From Mycolicibacterium komossense (GTDB lineage: Bacteria; Actinomycetota; Actinomycetes; Mycobacteriales; Mycobacteriaceae): a DNA stretch of 39,434 bases. Position 1 is the first letter of the stretch. Every line of letters begins with the position of its first letter. Under the pieces are notes generated by a model. The model made no database searches. It was given only the letters and a program-made list of their open reading frames with translations, and was not told the DNA's origin. The position numbers and the translations under genes are program-made. Below are positions 7,858 through 16,474 of the stretch, in pieces. Location: the NCBI RefSeq assembly GCF_025822605.1, contig NZ_JACKTY010000057.1, forward strand, positions 1-39,434. The letters run 5' to 3'.

Positions 7858-8700
7858 CTAACGGCGCGGCGCGGACAGCCCGAGCAGACCCGGATCGAAG
7901 GTCGCCCGGGCGGCGACGGATGCCGCCGCTGCCGCGACGACCACCGCGGCATCGGAGTCGTGTCCCTTCGGGAAGACGATCTCGGCGCTGTCCGGGCCAT
8001 CGCGGTGGGCCATCAGCCAGTCGTAGAGCAGCCAGTCCAGCGCACAGGTGACTGCCATCGGATCGGCGTCGGGGTGCTGCGCCGAGTCGATCACCGACTG
8101 CAGCGCCTCGCGGTGTTCCCGTCGTGCACCGTCTTTGTTGACTCCCGAGCTGTCGAACAGCAGCATCGACAATGTCAGCGGGAAGCGTTGCCCGGTAGTG
8201 GCTCTGACGATCCACCGGCTGCCTCGCCAGGGCTGGTCAGCGTTGACCTGATGCATCTCGCCGTACCCGCCGACCACCCCGATCGAGGGGTCGTCGAGCT
8301 CACCGTCGAGCGGAGCCGGCCCGAGCAGCCCCAGCGGCTCACGGGCACAGATGGAGAACAAGGCGGCCGTGCCGATGATCTTGCCTGCCCGGACATCCGG
8401 CGTGACGCCGGCCGGTGCCAGCGCGGCGTGATATTCGAAGCAGAGCCGATCCAGGACCCGGTGCAGTTCGAGGAGATCATCCCGCTCCCCCGGCGTGGGA
8501 CGTCGGCCGCCACCGAGGATGTCACCGAACCGCTCCGCCGCCCCGATCAGCGAGTCGTCGAGGGCTTCGAGGTGGGTGGCCACCAATCGGTCCGGCTCGT
8601 CATCGCCGATCAGCAGGGCCTGCAGTGACGTCGGCTCTCCCGCGGGAGTGGCCCAGCAGAAGCCGAGCTGACCGTCGACTTGCACGATCCGCGGCCTCAC
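7858..8700 (-). CDS. Unrecognised 280-aa protein, last gene of the huc hydrogenase operon
   Basis: Family not recognised. The GTG at 8700 is chosen because it overlaps the stop of the NHL-protein gene as GTGA; the frame is open further upstream (to 8793), but only inside that gene. The predicted product is soluble and mainly alpha/beta, with no signal peptide, membrane helix or metal-ligand Cys cluster. Visible segments include GKIIGTAALFSICAREPLG, VVGGYGEMHQVN and FPLTLSMLLFDSSGVN, and an alanine-rich helix near the C terminus. Translational coupling through the whole operon suggests a role in Huc assembly, electron transfer or complex formation. That role is inference from position only. 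Confidence 0.85.
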   Translation of the reverse strand: MRPRIVQVDGQLGFCWATPAGEPTSLQALLIGDDEPDRLVATHLEALDDSLIGAAERFGDILGGGRRPTPGERDDLLELHRVLDRLCFEYHAALAPAGVTPDVRAGKIIGTAALFSICAREPLGLLGPAPLDGELDDPSIGVVGGYGEMHQVNADQPWRGSRWIVRATTGQRFPLTLSMLLFDSSGVNKDGARREHREALQSVIDSAQHPDADPMAVTCALDWLLYDWLMAHRDGPDSAEIVFPKGHDSDAAVVVAAAAASVAARATFDPGLLGLSAPRR

Positions 8701-9890
8701 CGCGGTGACCGCCGCCAGATCACAACCCGATTGTTGCCCGAGTCGGCGACCGCCAACCGATCGCCGCGCAGCGAGATCCCGTACGGCCAGCACAGGGTGT
8801 CAGGTTTGACCGAGGTCCAGCGGTTCTCCCCGTTGGATCCGAAATCGGGTTGCGCCAACACATGATCGGCGGCCCGCCCGTCCTCAGGAAGGCTGTTCCA
8901 CAACAGGATTCGGTTGTTCGCCGTATCGGCAAGAGCGAAGCGCTCACCACCGGCACTGTCCAAGCCGATCGCGTACGGGAAGCGGAACCGGTCGCCGGTG
9001 TGCGGACCGTACGGCCATTCGTCCGACGCCGAGAAGTCGGGCTGGCCGATCAGGATATCGGCCGGTCCGTCGGCGAGCGGCTGCGGCGACCAGCCCAATA
9101 CCCGGTGATCGCCGGCATCGGCAATCAGCAACAGATCGTCGTGACCGGCGATGTCATGGGGCCAGCGGAAACTGGCCGGACCCGCCGTCGCGCCACGGTT
9201 CTCCTCCCGGTGGTGTTCGTCGGGTTGCCCGAGCACGATATCCGCCGGTCGGCCCGGGTCCGGAATACCGTTATCCCAGCCCAGCACCCGGCGATTACCG
9301 GTGTCGGCGACCCAGAACCGCGACCCGATGATGGCGATACCGAACGGCCAGTACAAGGTGCTCGCCGAGCACTCAACCCCGCGGTTAGGGCTTACCGACA
9401 CCGGATCGGGTTGTCCGAGAATCAGATCCGGCGGCGTGTCGTCGAGCACGGGCACGTCGTTCCAGACCAGGATGCGGTGCTGCCACGCGTCGGCGACGAT
9501 CAGCCTGCCGTCGTGCACCAGCACACCGGTCGGCAGGTTCATCCCGCGTTCCGGCCCGCGCCCACCTGCGGCGCGGCCCTCGGAGCTGCCGTCCGGCTGC
9601 CCCAACACCACATCGGCGGGCTGCTCATCGGAGGTCGGCATACTGTGCCACACCAGCACTCGGTGATTGCCGGAATCAGCCACCACCACCTGGTTTTCAC
9701 CGAGGAAGACGCCGCGCGGGGAGTACATCCACGCCATCGTGGGGTTGGCGGGCGGTAGCGCCAGACCGCCAGGGGCCGGTGCGCCCAGCCAGATCTCCGG
9801 GGACCAGCCGCCATCCAGTCCCGCGGCGGGTGCCGCGTCCAGTTTGGCGGGCCGGCCGCCGATGTTATGGCGGACGGTGTAGCGGCTCAT
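8697..9890 (-). CDS. NHL-repeat beta-propeller protein of the huc operon (397 aa)
   Basis: Six repeats ending in motifs such as SGNHRVLVW, AWQHRILVW, TGNRRVLGW, AGDHRVLGW, TANNRILLW and SGNNRVVIW, alternating with ADVVLGQPD-type strands, indicate a six-bladed NHL beta-propeller. No signal peptide is seen with the chosen start. The ATG at 9890 (MSRYTVRHNIGG) overlaps the hucE stop as ATGA. NHL proteins accompany several actinobacterial uptake hydrogenase clusters. A scaffold or electron-transfer partner role is plausible, but the exact function is not established. Confidence 0.9.
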   Translation of the reverse strand: MSRYTVRHNIGGRPAKLDAAPAAGLDGGWSPEIWLGAPAPGGLALPPANPTMAWMYSPRGVFLGENQVVVADSGNHRVLVWHSMPTSDEQPADVVLGQPDGSSEGRAAGGRGPERGMNLPTGVLVHDGRLIVADAWQHRILVWNDVPVLDDTPPDLILGQPDPVSVSPNRGVECSASTLYWPFGIAIIGSRFWVADTGNRRVLGWDNGIPDPGRPADIVLGQPDEHHREENRGATAGPASFRWPHDIAGHDDLLLIADAGDHRVLGWSPQPLADGPADILIGQPDFSASDEWPYGPHTGDRFRFPYAIGLDSAGGERFALADTANNRILLWNSLPEDGRAADHVLAQPDFGSNGENRWTSVKPDTLCWPYGISLRGDRLAVADSGNNRVVIWRRSPR

Positions 9891-10810
9891 GTTCCCACAC
9901 GGACCCAGACGTCGCCCTTGTCGATCCGCAACGGCAGTTGTTCGAGCTGAGCGCCTGGCGCGCTGAGGCATTCACCTGAGGTCGCGTCGTAGCAGAAGCC
10001 GTGCCAGGGACACGTCAGGGTGCCGTTCTCGGCGTCGAGTACCGCATTGTTCAGCGGCAGCGCTTCGTGGGCGCATTCGTTGCGGTAGGCCGTCAGCTGC
10101 TGTGCCACATTGACGACGACCACCTCGGCCTGCTCGCCGGTCAGCGACGTCAGGCTGGCCGGGGTGAGCTCACCCACCGGCACTTGCGCGACGGGCCCGA
10201 CCTTCACCCACCCTTCACCGGCCGCGTCGAGCCCGATGCGCAGCGATTCCACCGAGATGAGGGTCGGTGAGGGCTCGCCTGCCAGCACCTCCACCCCGGT
10301 CACCGACGGAACACCCTCCACCAGAGCGGTTTCCACCAGATTGCGCAGCGTCACCGAGGACATCGAGCAGCCGTTGCAGGCGCCTTCGAGCCGGACGAAC
10401 GCCGTCCCGTCCTCGATGCGGACCAGCGCGACGTCTCCGCCGTGGCTCTGCAGTTGCGGCCGCACCTCGACCAGCACCCGGTTCGCCAGCGTCATCGGGT
10501 CGGGCCGGACGATCCGGTGCAACGACAGCAGCAGGTGCACCACGGGATCATCGACCAGCTCGAAGAGCACCGCCCTGGCCGCGTCGTCCGCCCGCATCTG
10601 CCGGACAATGGTGACCAGACCCGCGCGGTGAATGGCCTCGACTGCCGCTTTCATCTCCTCCGCGACGGCCCGAGCGGCCGGATCCAGCGCGGCCAGGGCG
10701 GCCGCGGCGTCGTCGACCCGTTTGGCGAGTTCCTCGAAGCCGGGCTCTTCCGCACTGGTCTGACCACCGGTCGGACTGGTGGTCGGCGGCTGCACGGTAG
10801 CGGTACTCAT
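9887..10810 (-). CDS. hucE: NifU-Rieske iron-sulfur protein HucE (307 aa)
   Basis: Fusion of a NifU C-terminal-like domain (about residues 105-175, C145-x2-C148 in ACNGCSMSS) and a Rieske 2Fe-2S domain (about 200-305, ligands C246-x-H248 in CAHEALP and C267-x2-H270 in CPWHGFCYD). In M. smegmatis the homologous iron-sulfur protein HucE is needed for Huc-linked respiration and is proposed to carry electrons. The N-terminal ~100 residues are helical and of unknown role. It has a strong AGGAGA ribosome site before the ATG, 13 bases after the TPR-protein gene, and overlaps the NHL gene by four bases. Confidence 0.9.
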   Translation of the reverse strand: MSTATVQPPTTSPTGGQTSAEEPGFEELAKRVDDAAAALAALDPAARAVAEEMKAAVEAIHRAGLVTIVRQMRADDAARAVLFELVDDPVVHLLLSLHRIVRPDPMTLANRVLVEVRPQLQSHGGDVALVRIEDGTAFVRLEGACNGCSMSSVTLRNLVETALVEGVPSVTGVEVLAGEPSPTLISVESLRIGLDAAGEGWVKVGPVAQVPVGELTPASLTSLTGEQAEVVVVNVAQQLTAYRNECAHEALPLNNAVLDAENGTLTCPWHGFCYDATSGECLSAPGAQLEQLPLRIDKGDVWVRVGT

Positions 10811-10823
10811 GATCTTCTCCTGG

Positions 10824-12095
10824 TCACTGTGCGGCTTCGGACCGGTTCAGCGTCACCTGACGGGCGACCTCGTCGAGAACACCACGCACCGCGCGGACTG
10901 ATTCCTGATCGTCGAGTTCTTCGAACAGGAACCGGGCCTCGTAGAGCTTGGCCTTGGCGTGCTCGAAGGCTCCGAGATGCGCCAGCACGTTGCCCTGATT
11001 GGCCAGCACCCGCGCTCGCCCCATCGGATCGGACTCACGGTCCCTGGCTTCCAGGACCGCCTCGTAGAGTTCGACCGCCTCGACGAGGTTGTCCGCCTGA
11101 TGTTTCGACGGCGTGTAGACCAGCGAATTAGCCAGGTTCAGTTGAACACTCGCCCACTGTTCGGGATGGTCCTCGCGGGTGTAGACGGTCAGCGCGGAGC
11201 GCAGCGAGTTGGCAGCCACCCCGAGCCGCAACTGACCCGAGGCCTCCACCATCGGCATGGTCAGATACGCCGTCGCCAGGTTTGCATGCGCCGACGCCCA
11301 CAGCAGCGGCGCCTCCTCGCGCAGTACCAGTTGCAGCGCCGAGTGGTAGTGCGGGACCGCCTGCACCATCAACTCGGGATGCTCGCCGGCCTGCTCGTGC
11401 AGGATTCCGGCCAGCGTCAGGTGCATTTCAGCCCGGCCGATCCGTAGCCCGTCGGCACCGTCGAGAAGATGCAACGCCCGCTCCAGGCGGGACGCGGCAG
11501 TGTTGTCGCCCGCGGCGACACAGACCGACGCGGCCGCGCCGAGCAGCACACCGGCCAACGGCCTCGATACCGGGATCGCGGCCTCGACGGCCACGTCCAG
11601 CAACGCCGTTGCGGTGGCGGGGTCAGCGTCGGCCAGCGCGTTGCTGGCGTGCGCGGAGAGCACCATGGCGGCGAGTTCGCCGTCGGCCGAGCCCATTTCG
11701 GGCACCACGTCACTGCGCCCGACCGCGAAGAGCACCACATCGACCAGTACGCCGAATTCCTCCAGCGCGGCCCGCAGGTCGTCGGGATCCTCCGCATCGG
11801 GATCCAGCACGAACCGGTTGTACCGGGCGATGACGTCGGCACCGTCCAAGGCTGCGAGTGCCCCTTCCCGGTCCCCGGCAAGGGCGAGCTGATGGGCCCG
11901 CAGTTCCGTGGGCCAGACCGCGGGCGCGTTACCGGTCAGCAACGCCTCGCGGGCGGCTTCGGTCTCCGCGCCGGCGGGAATCAGCAGGTAGCCCAACGGT
12001 AATGGGAAGGCGCCGAGCGGCTGGGGCCGCCGGGCCAGAACGCCGGGTTCGGTCAGGTCGCCCTCGACGGCCAGGGTGGTCACGGCATCATCCAT
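10824..12095 (-). CDS. Tetratricopeptide-repeat protein of the huc operon (423 aa)
   Basis: The C-terminal two-thirds consist of helical pairs with TPR-like periodicity, for example ASAHANLATAYLTM, ASVQLNLANSLVYT and ARVLANQGNVLAHLG. The product should be an alpha-solenoid for protein-protein contact. The ATG at 12095 (MDDAVTTLAVEG) is preferred over a GTG at 12116 because GAGGA lies nine bases before it; it overlaps the 84-aa gene by eight bases. TPR proteins recur in this hydrogenase gene neighbourhood. A chaperone or assembly role is likely but not shown by sequence. Confidence 0.88.
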   Translation of the reverse strand: MDDAVTTLAVEGDLTEPGVLARRPQPLGAFPLPLGYLLIPAGAETEAAREALLTGNAPAVWPTELRAHQLALAGDREGALAALDGADVIARYNRFVLDPDAEDPDDLRAALEEFGVLVDVVLFAVGRSDVVPEMGSADGELAAMVLSAHASNALADADPATATALLDVAVEAAIPVSRPLAGVLLGAAASVCVAAGDNTAASRLERALHLLDGADGLRIGRAEMHLTLAGILHEQAGEHPELMVQAVPHYHSALQLVLREEAPLLWASAHANLATAYLTMPMVEASGQLRLGVAANSLRSALTVYTREDHPEQWASVQLNLANSLVYTPSKHQADNLVEAVELYEAVLEARDRESDPMGRARVLANQGNVLAHLGAFEHAKAKLYEARFLFEELDDQESVRAVRGVLDEVARQVTLNRSEAAQ

Positions 12096-12342
12096 CGAGC
12101 GGTCCTCGCAGTTCACGTTCGGCCGCCCGCTTGATCAGCCCGGCGGACAGTTCGGCACGGGCTTTGGTCGGGTGGGTGTCGATCCGGGTGCGCACGACAC
12201 CGTCGGCGAACACCACGACGACCTCCACCGCCCATCGTCCGCGTTCCTCGACCACGACGGTCTGGACGTCGAGCGCCTCATCGGCGGAGCTACCGCGCCG
12301 TACTTCGGTCTTGGGTCGGGGTTCCTCACACACGGCGATCAC
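12088..12342 (-). CDS. Small conserved-context protein of the huc operon (84 aa)
   Basis: Not recognised. The protein is charged and acidic at first, with a central strand-rich stretch (VQTVVVEERGRWAVEVVVVF) and a basic helical C terminus (ARAELSAGLIKRAAEREL). The GTG at 12342 overlaps the protease stop as GTGA. The high-GC codon use matches its neighbours, and its place inside the coupled operon supports a real gene. Position suggests a maturation or assembly accessory; nothing in the sequence names it. Confidence 0.78.
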   Translation of the reverse strand: MIAVCEEPRPKTEVRRGSSADEALDVQTVVVEERGRWAVEVVVVFADGVVRTRIDTHPTKARAELSAGLIKRAAERELRGPLDG

Positions 12343-13196
12343 CGCTGGGGATCCAACGGAACGCGCAACGCTCCCTGTGCATCATCCCAGAATGCCCGAT
12401 GAATGCCCGTGGGGATCCGATCGGACAGGACTTCCCGTACCAAGGTGGCGCGATCGCCCGCCGGGTTGCGTTGTTTGAGCAACAACCCGCCGCTGCGCGG
12501 ACCACGCAGCGGGATCAGCCAGAAGTCACCGTCGCGGACCACCGCGGCCACCGCATCCGAGGGAAAACGACTGGCCGCCAACGCCGCATCGAGGCGCACA
12601 TACCCGTCCGCAGTGAACTCGACATGCGCGTCATCGCAGGCCTTCGGCCGCAGCGCGGACAGATAGTCGGCCTCGATGATGTCGATCACCTGGTTCATCG
12701 CGGTCGAGACGGGCTCGGACAACTCGGCACCGAGGTCGACCCCGGCCGCCTCGATCAGAAAAACCGTGATGTCGGTGGGGCACGCCTCGCCCAGCGCCCA
12801 ACGCGCCAGGGCGATCGCGTTGTCCCACCGGAACGAGTGAGTGTGCAGACCCTGCAGCGGGGGCAGTTCTTCCAACTCGGCACCGGGCACGCGGAAGACC
12901 GTGCCCGGTGCCGCGCCGGCAGACCCCGTGGTCAAACAGGCGTCGATGATGACGACCCGCTCGGCGCCGCGCATCTGGAACGCGACGTCCATCCCGGCGG
13001 TGCCGCCGTCGACGAGGCGGGCGCCTTCGGGTACGCCTCGTTCCCAAAGATGGCGTACCAGAACAGGTCCGACGCCGTCGTCGCCACGCAGCAGGTTGCC
13101 ACAGCCGACGACCAGCACCGAGCACCCTGGGGGCTCGATATCCAGGGACTCCCCCTGTCCGGCGGCGCCGGCACCTGCGATGGACGTCGGGATCAC
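12339..13196 (-). CDS. [NiFe]-hydrogenase maturation protease with extra C-terminal domain (285 aa)
   Basis: The N-terminal part (about residues 25-185) is a HycI/HupD-family endopeptidase that removes the C-terminal peptide of the hydrogenase large subunit after nickel insertion. The signature GCGNLLRGDDGVG, an Asp in GGTAGMD and the His-bearing LHTHSFRWDNAIALA match the nickel-sensing residues. About 100 more residues follow (FTADGYVRLDAAL to DAQGALRVPLD), which ordinary HupD-type proteases of ~150-190 aa lack. The start is a GTG overlapping the hucL stop (GTGA). Its substrate is almost certainly HucL next door. Confidence 0.92.
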   Translation of the reverse strand: MIPTSIAGAGAAGQGESLDIEPPGCSVLVVGCGNLLRGDDGVGPVLVRHLWERGVPEGARLVDGGTAGMDVAFQMRGAERVVIIDACLTTGSAGAAPGTVFRVPGAELEELPPLQGLHTHSFRWDNAIALARWALGEACPTDITVFLIEAAGVDLGAELSEPVSTAMNQVIDIIEADYLSALRPKACDDAHVEFTADGYVRLDAALAASRFPSDAVAAVVRDGDFWLIPLRGPRSGGLLLKQRNPAGDRATLVREVLSDRIPTGIHRAFWDDAQGALRVPLDPQR

Positions 13197-14797
13197 ACCA
13201 TTCCGTTGATGACGAACTTGGACAGCTCACGCCCCTTGGGATCGTAGGCATGCACGGTGCACACCAGACAGGAGTCGAAGCTGCGGGCGACGTGACCGAG
13301 TTCGACCGGGTCTTCCGGATCGACGATCGGCGAGCCTACCAGCGCACGCTCGATGGGGCCCAGCACTTCTGATCCGTCCCGCGGGCCGATGTTCCAGGCG
13401 GTCGGCGTGATCACCTGATAGTTCTTGATCTTGCCGTCCTCGATGACAATCCAGTCGGCCAGTGAGCCGCGGGCCGCTTCGGTGGCCCCGAAACCCTTGC
13501 CTTCGGCGTGCTCGATCGGCTTGGTGTAGAAGCTCTCCTTGAGGTTCAGCTGGTCCAGCCAGCCGCGCACCCACTGGTAGTACTTGGGGGCTTCGTGCAT
13601 GCGAGCCAGTTGGCGGACGAACACGCTGGGACCGATCTTGCCCATGATGTCGACGAACAGCGAGTCATTGTCCTGGTGCGCAGCGGCATTGGGGCCACCG
13701 GCGGCCATCCGGCGGGCCAGCGGACCCGCTTCGAGTGGGATGGTGCCGAGGTCGCCGACGCTGTACCGCGGCGATTTCGCCCAGCTGTACTTGCCTTGTT
13801 TGCGGCCGACCTCGGGATCGATCGGGATGGTCTCACCCTCGAACGGGTGCAGCGGGCGGTCGCCCTCGTAGAACGAATGTGTGGTGTCTTCAAAGACATT
13901 GGCCTGGTCGAACTCGTGCCACTGGTCCTTGGCGTAGATACCGCTACGCCCGATGAGCGCCGCGTTGCGCCCCTCGATGGTGGGATTCTCATACCGCGAC
14001 GGCTCGAAATAAGTGCCGGTGGCGATGAAGTTACCGACACCCTGGCCGTACTTGTCCAGTCCGATGTCGAGGCAGTAGCGGATGAAGAAGCCGCAGTCGC
14101 TGTTGTACTGGGATTCGTTCTCGTCAACCCATTCCAGGACGTCTTCCCAGGTCTTGATCTCCAGCCAGCGTTCCACCGAGCACCCGAGCCACTGCTTTTC
14201 GAGCCAGTTGTCCTTCCAGTGTTCGAAGATGGCGATCGCGCGGGTGACATCGGTCAGTGTGGGTGCCGACATCACCCCGCCGGGCACCATGAAGCTCGAG
14301 TGCGGCCACTGGCCACCGAAGATCGCATACACCTCAACGGGTTTCGCGGACAGCACCACGCCGGGCTGGTAGCTGGTGCCGACATACGGCGCGAAGCGGC
14401 GGACGGCCTCGGCGTAGAGCTTGGACTTCGCGTAGTTCTTGTTGGTGAAGTCGATCGCGAACAGCGCATAGAAGTAGCGCGGAATCGATTGCAGCGTCTC
14501 CGCCGCCTGGCAGATGTTGCGGATCAACGTCGCGTTGGGCGGCACGTGGGTCTTCCACGCGGTATCGAGGGCGTAGGCCGACTTGTAGAGGTGGCTGCCG
14601 CCGCAGATACCGCAGATGCGCGGACACACCACCAGGCCGGCCTGGGGATCCTTACCGCGCAGGATGATCTCGAACCCGCGGAACATCGCGGCCTCGGTCC
14701 ATGCGGAGGTGACGATGCCGTCGTCGACGGTGACGCGCACGTCGAGGTCTCCCTCGACGCGGCCCAATGGGCTCACGAACAGGTCAAGCGCGGTCAT
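13193..14797 (-). CDS. hucL: Group 2a [NiFe]-hydrogenase large subunit HucL (534 aa)
   Basis: Catalytic subunit that oxidises H2 at a Ni-Fe(CN)2CO site. The L1 motif RICGICGGSH (residues 60-69, C62 and C65) and the L2 motif DSCLVCTVH (508-516, C510 and C513) bind the metals. The 18 residues after H516 should be the peptide removed by the maturation protease. Sequence such as GRVEGDLDVRV and ELFRGFEIILRGKDPQAGL-like context matches the cyanobacterial HupL/mycobacterial Huc group 2a rather than group 1h. The ATG at 14797 has AGAGGA upstream. The frame open further upstream reads hucS in another phase. Confidence 0.95.
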   Translation of the reverse strand: MTALDLFVSPLGRVEGDLDVRVTVDDGIVTSAWTEAAMFRGFEIILRGKDPQAGLVVCPRICGICGGSHLYKSAYALDTAWKTHVPPNATLIRNICQAAETLQSIPRYFYALFAIDFTNKNYAKSKLYAEAVRRFAPYVGTSYQPGVVLSAKPVEVYAIFGGQWPHSSFMVPGGVMSAPTLTDVTRAIAIFEHWKDNWLEKQWLGCSVERWLEIKTWEDVLEWVDENESQYNSDCGFFIRYCLDIGLDKYGQGVGNFIATGTYFEPSRYENPTIEGRNAALIGRSGIYAKDQWHEFDQANVFEDTTHSFYEGDRPLHPFEGETIPIDPEVGRKQGKYSWAKSPRYSVGDLGTIPLEAGPLARRMAAGGPNAAAHQDNDSLFVDIMGKIGPSVFVRQLARMHEAPKYYQWVRGWLDQLNLKESFYTKPIEHAEGKGFGATEAARGSLADWIVIEDGKIKNYQVITPTAWNIGPRDGSEVLGPIERALVGSPIVDPEDPVELGHVARSFDSCLVCTVHAYDPKGRELSKFVINGMV

Positions 14798-14871
14798 AGC
14801 GAAAGAATCCTCTCGGAAAACGACAGAAACCAGGGCTGGTGGTTTGGGGGTGCACGGCTCGCGGGTGCGCG

Positions 14872-15843
14872 CTAGACCACGAACATGTCTTCTTTGGACC
14901 ATTGCGGCGCAGCGATTTTCGCCGCCGCGGCATGCGCCATGTAGGTGAGGTGGTCGGATCCCTCCGGAACCTCCTTCGGAATCATCCCGCTGACCTTCTG
15001 CGTCTTGAAGACGGTGCCCGGCATCAGGTCGAAATGCGGAAACTCGGGCTCCGTGCAACCCAGACACGGCATACCCGCGCGGGTTTTCGAGGACTGGCGG
15101 TTCCACAGGATCCGGTTGCACGGCGAGTGGGTCATCGGCCCACGGCAGCCGAATTCGTAGAACAGGCAACCGGTACGGGTGCCCTCGCCGAATGACATGG
15201 TCGACTGCTTGTACTCGAAGAACTGGACCCGCGTGCAGCCCGTTTGCGTGAAAGTCTTGAAAAACGTTTCGGGACGGTGCAGTTCATCGAGAGTGATATC
15301 GCCGGCGCGGCCGGTCGCCAGCGCGACCAGGATCTGGGTGATCCAGTCGGGGTGGGCGGGGCAGCCGGGAATGTTGATCACCGGCAGACCCATCTTGGAG
15401 CGGAAGTCCGGCCCGAGGAAGCCGCCCTTGTTGCGTTTGTGGAACTGCAGACCGGTCGAGCCTGACGGGTTGGGTTCCATCGCCGGGATGCCGCCGAAGC
15501 AAGCACAGTCCCCGATCGCCACCACGATCTGGGCCGCCTCGGCGAGGTCGACGACCCAGTCCTTCATCGGCCGGTCGGCGAAGATGTCCATCCGCCCGGT
15601 GCCGTTCGGCGCCTCGATGACACTGCCCTCGAAGACGAAGATGTCCAGTGGTCGGTCGCCATTGGCGCAATCCCAGAAGACTTTCTGCGCATTCTTTCCC
15701 AATTCGAGCCCCAATGACGGATGCCATAAAAGGTCGAGACCGAAATCGACCACCAAATCGACGACATTCGGTTCTTCGGCATTGAGAAATGACATGGTAT
15801 TTCCGCTACAGGCACCTCCCTGAAGCCAGAGAACAGACGCCAT
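14872..15843 (-). CDS. hucS: Group 2a [NiFe]-hydrogenase small subunit HucS (323 aa)
   Basis: Electron-transfer subunit with three iron-sulfur clusters. Ligand candidates are C12 in GGACSGNTMSF, C113/C115 in GDCACFGG, C161 in PGCPAHPDW, the GCTR and CLFYEFGC segments, SPCNRILWN and CLGCTEPEFP. N15 stands where a fourth proximal-cluster Cys occurs in many hydrogenases. This agrees with the [3Fe-4S] proximal cluster described for M. smegmatis Huc. There is no twin-arginine signal peptide or C-terminal membrane helix, as expected for group 2a. The ATG at 15843 (MASVLWLQ) follows a clear GAGAGGAG site. Confidence 0.95.
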   Translation of the reverse strand: MASVLWLQGGACSGNTMSFLNAEEPNVVDLVVDFGLDLLWHPSLGLELGKNAQKVFWDCANGDRPLDIFVFEGSVIEAPNGTGRMDIFADRPMKDWVVDLAEAAQIVVAIGDCACFGGIPAMEPNPSGSTGLQFHKRNKGGFLGPDFRSKMGLPVINIPGCPAHPDWITQILVALATGRAGDITLDELHRPETFFKTFTQTGCTRVQFFEYKQSTMSFGEGTRTGCLFYEFGCRGPMTHSPCNRILWNRQSSKTRAGMPCLGCTEPEFPHFDLMPGTVFKTQKVSGMIPKEVPEGSDHLTYMAHAAAAKIAAPQWSKEDMFVV

Positions 15844-15922
15844 TGGAACTCCTCTCGATAACGGCCTAGGGCGAGGCCGCACAATGGGTGAAACTGGGCT
15901 GCAATCGAAGAAAGCGGTATTT

Positions 15923-16474
15923 CTAGTGCGGGAGTTGACGCCCGAACGCACGCGCCACCTGGATGAGGAAGCCCATCCCTCGGGTGACGTCCTGGTCCTT
16001 GGTAACCCGCCAGAGTCCGAAGATCCCCTTGGGTCCGCCCGGGTCGGCTTCGTTCGCGGCCTTGCCTTCGACGAGCGCCTGACCCAGTTCGGCCAGGACG
16101 TCGGCGGCCGCCGGATCCACCAGTGGTGAATGCAACAACCGATCCAGCGTCGGGGTTGCGTCGACCATGGCTTTGGTCAGCGAGGCCAGCGTATGGACCA
16201 ACGCCGTGACGTCGATGGATTTGAGCTCAGCGGCGTTGGGGAGCGCGGCACTGAATGCCGCGGCCGGGCCCTTCATCTCGCCGACGGCCGAGGCGAGTGA
16301 ATCGCTGATCGTGTCGCCGCGACGGATCAGTCCGTCGAGACCGGTCAACAAAATCGCAAGCAGGTCCGCGTGATCGAGCAGGCTGTTCAGCGACGCCGCC
16401 ACCTGCGGGTCATCGAGCCGCTCCCGCAGTTGATCGGCAGCCGAGATGGCCAGGACCTGCCCGTTTGCCGTCAT
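15923..16474 (-). CDS. hucM: HucM-like DUF1641 protein, first gene of the huc operon (183 aa)
   Basis: Helical protein with a C-terminal DUF1641 signature (GPKGIFGLWRVTKDQDV then RGMGFLIQVARAFG, about residues 145-180) and amphipathic, alanine-rich helices before it. The position immediately upstream of hucS matches HucM of M. smegmatis, the scaffold subunit that holds Huc protomers together and links the complex to the membrane and menaquinone. The identification as HucM rests on gene order and the helical, hydrophobic character. The ATG at 16474 is preceded by AAGGAG. Confidence 0.8.
   Translation of the reverse strand: MTANGQVLAISAADQLRERLDDPQVAASLNSLLDHADLLAILLTGLDGLIRRGDTISDSLASAVGEMKGPAAAFSAALPNAAELKSIDVTALVHTLASLTKAMVDATPTLDRLLHSPLVDPAAADVLAELGQALVEGKAANEADPGGPKGIFGLWRVTKDQDVTRGMGFLIQVARAFGRQLPH

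Noticed and set aside
13508..14875. Plus-strand 455-codon open frame opposite hucL
   Set aside because: Antisense shadow: hucL on the other strand has both metal-binding motifs and a full-length family match.
13193..15843. Assignment of the hydrogenase to group 1h (Hhy)
   Set aside because: The small-subunit start (WLQGGACSGNTMSFLNAEEP), the lack of extra features of 1h enzymes and the HucM gene fit group 2a Huc better.
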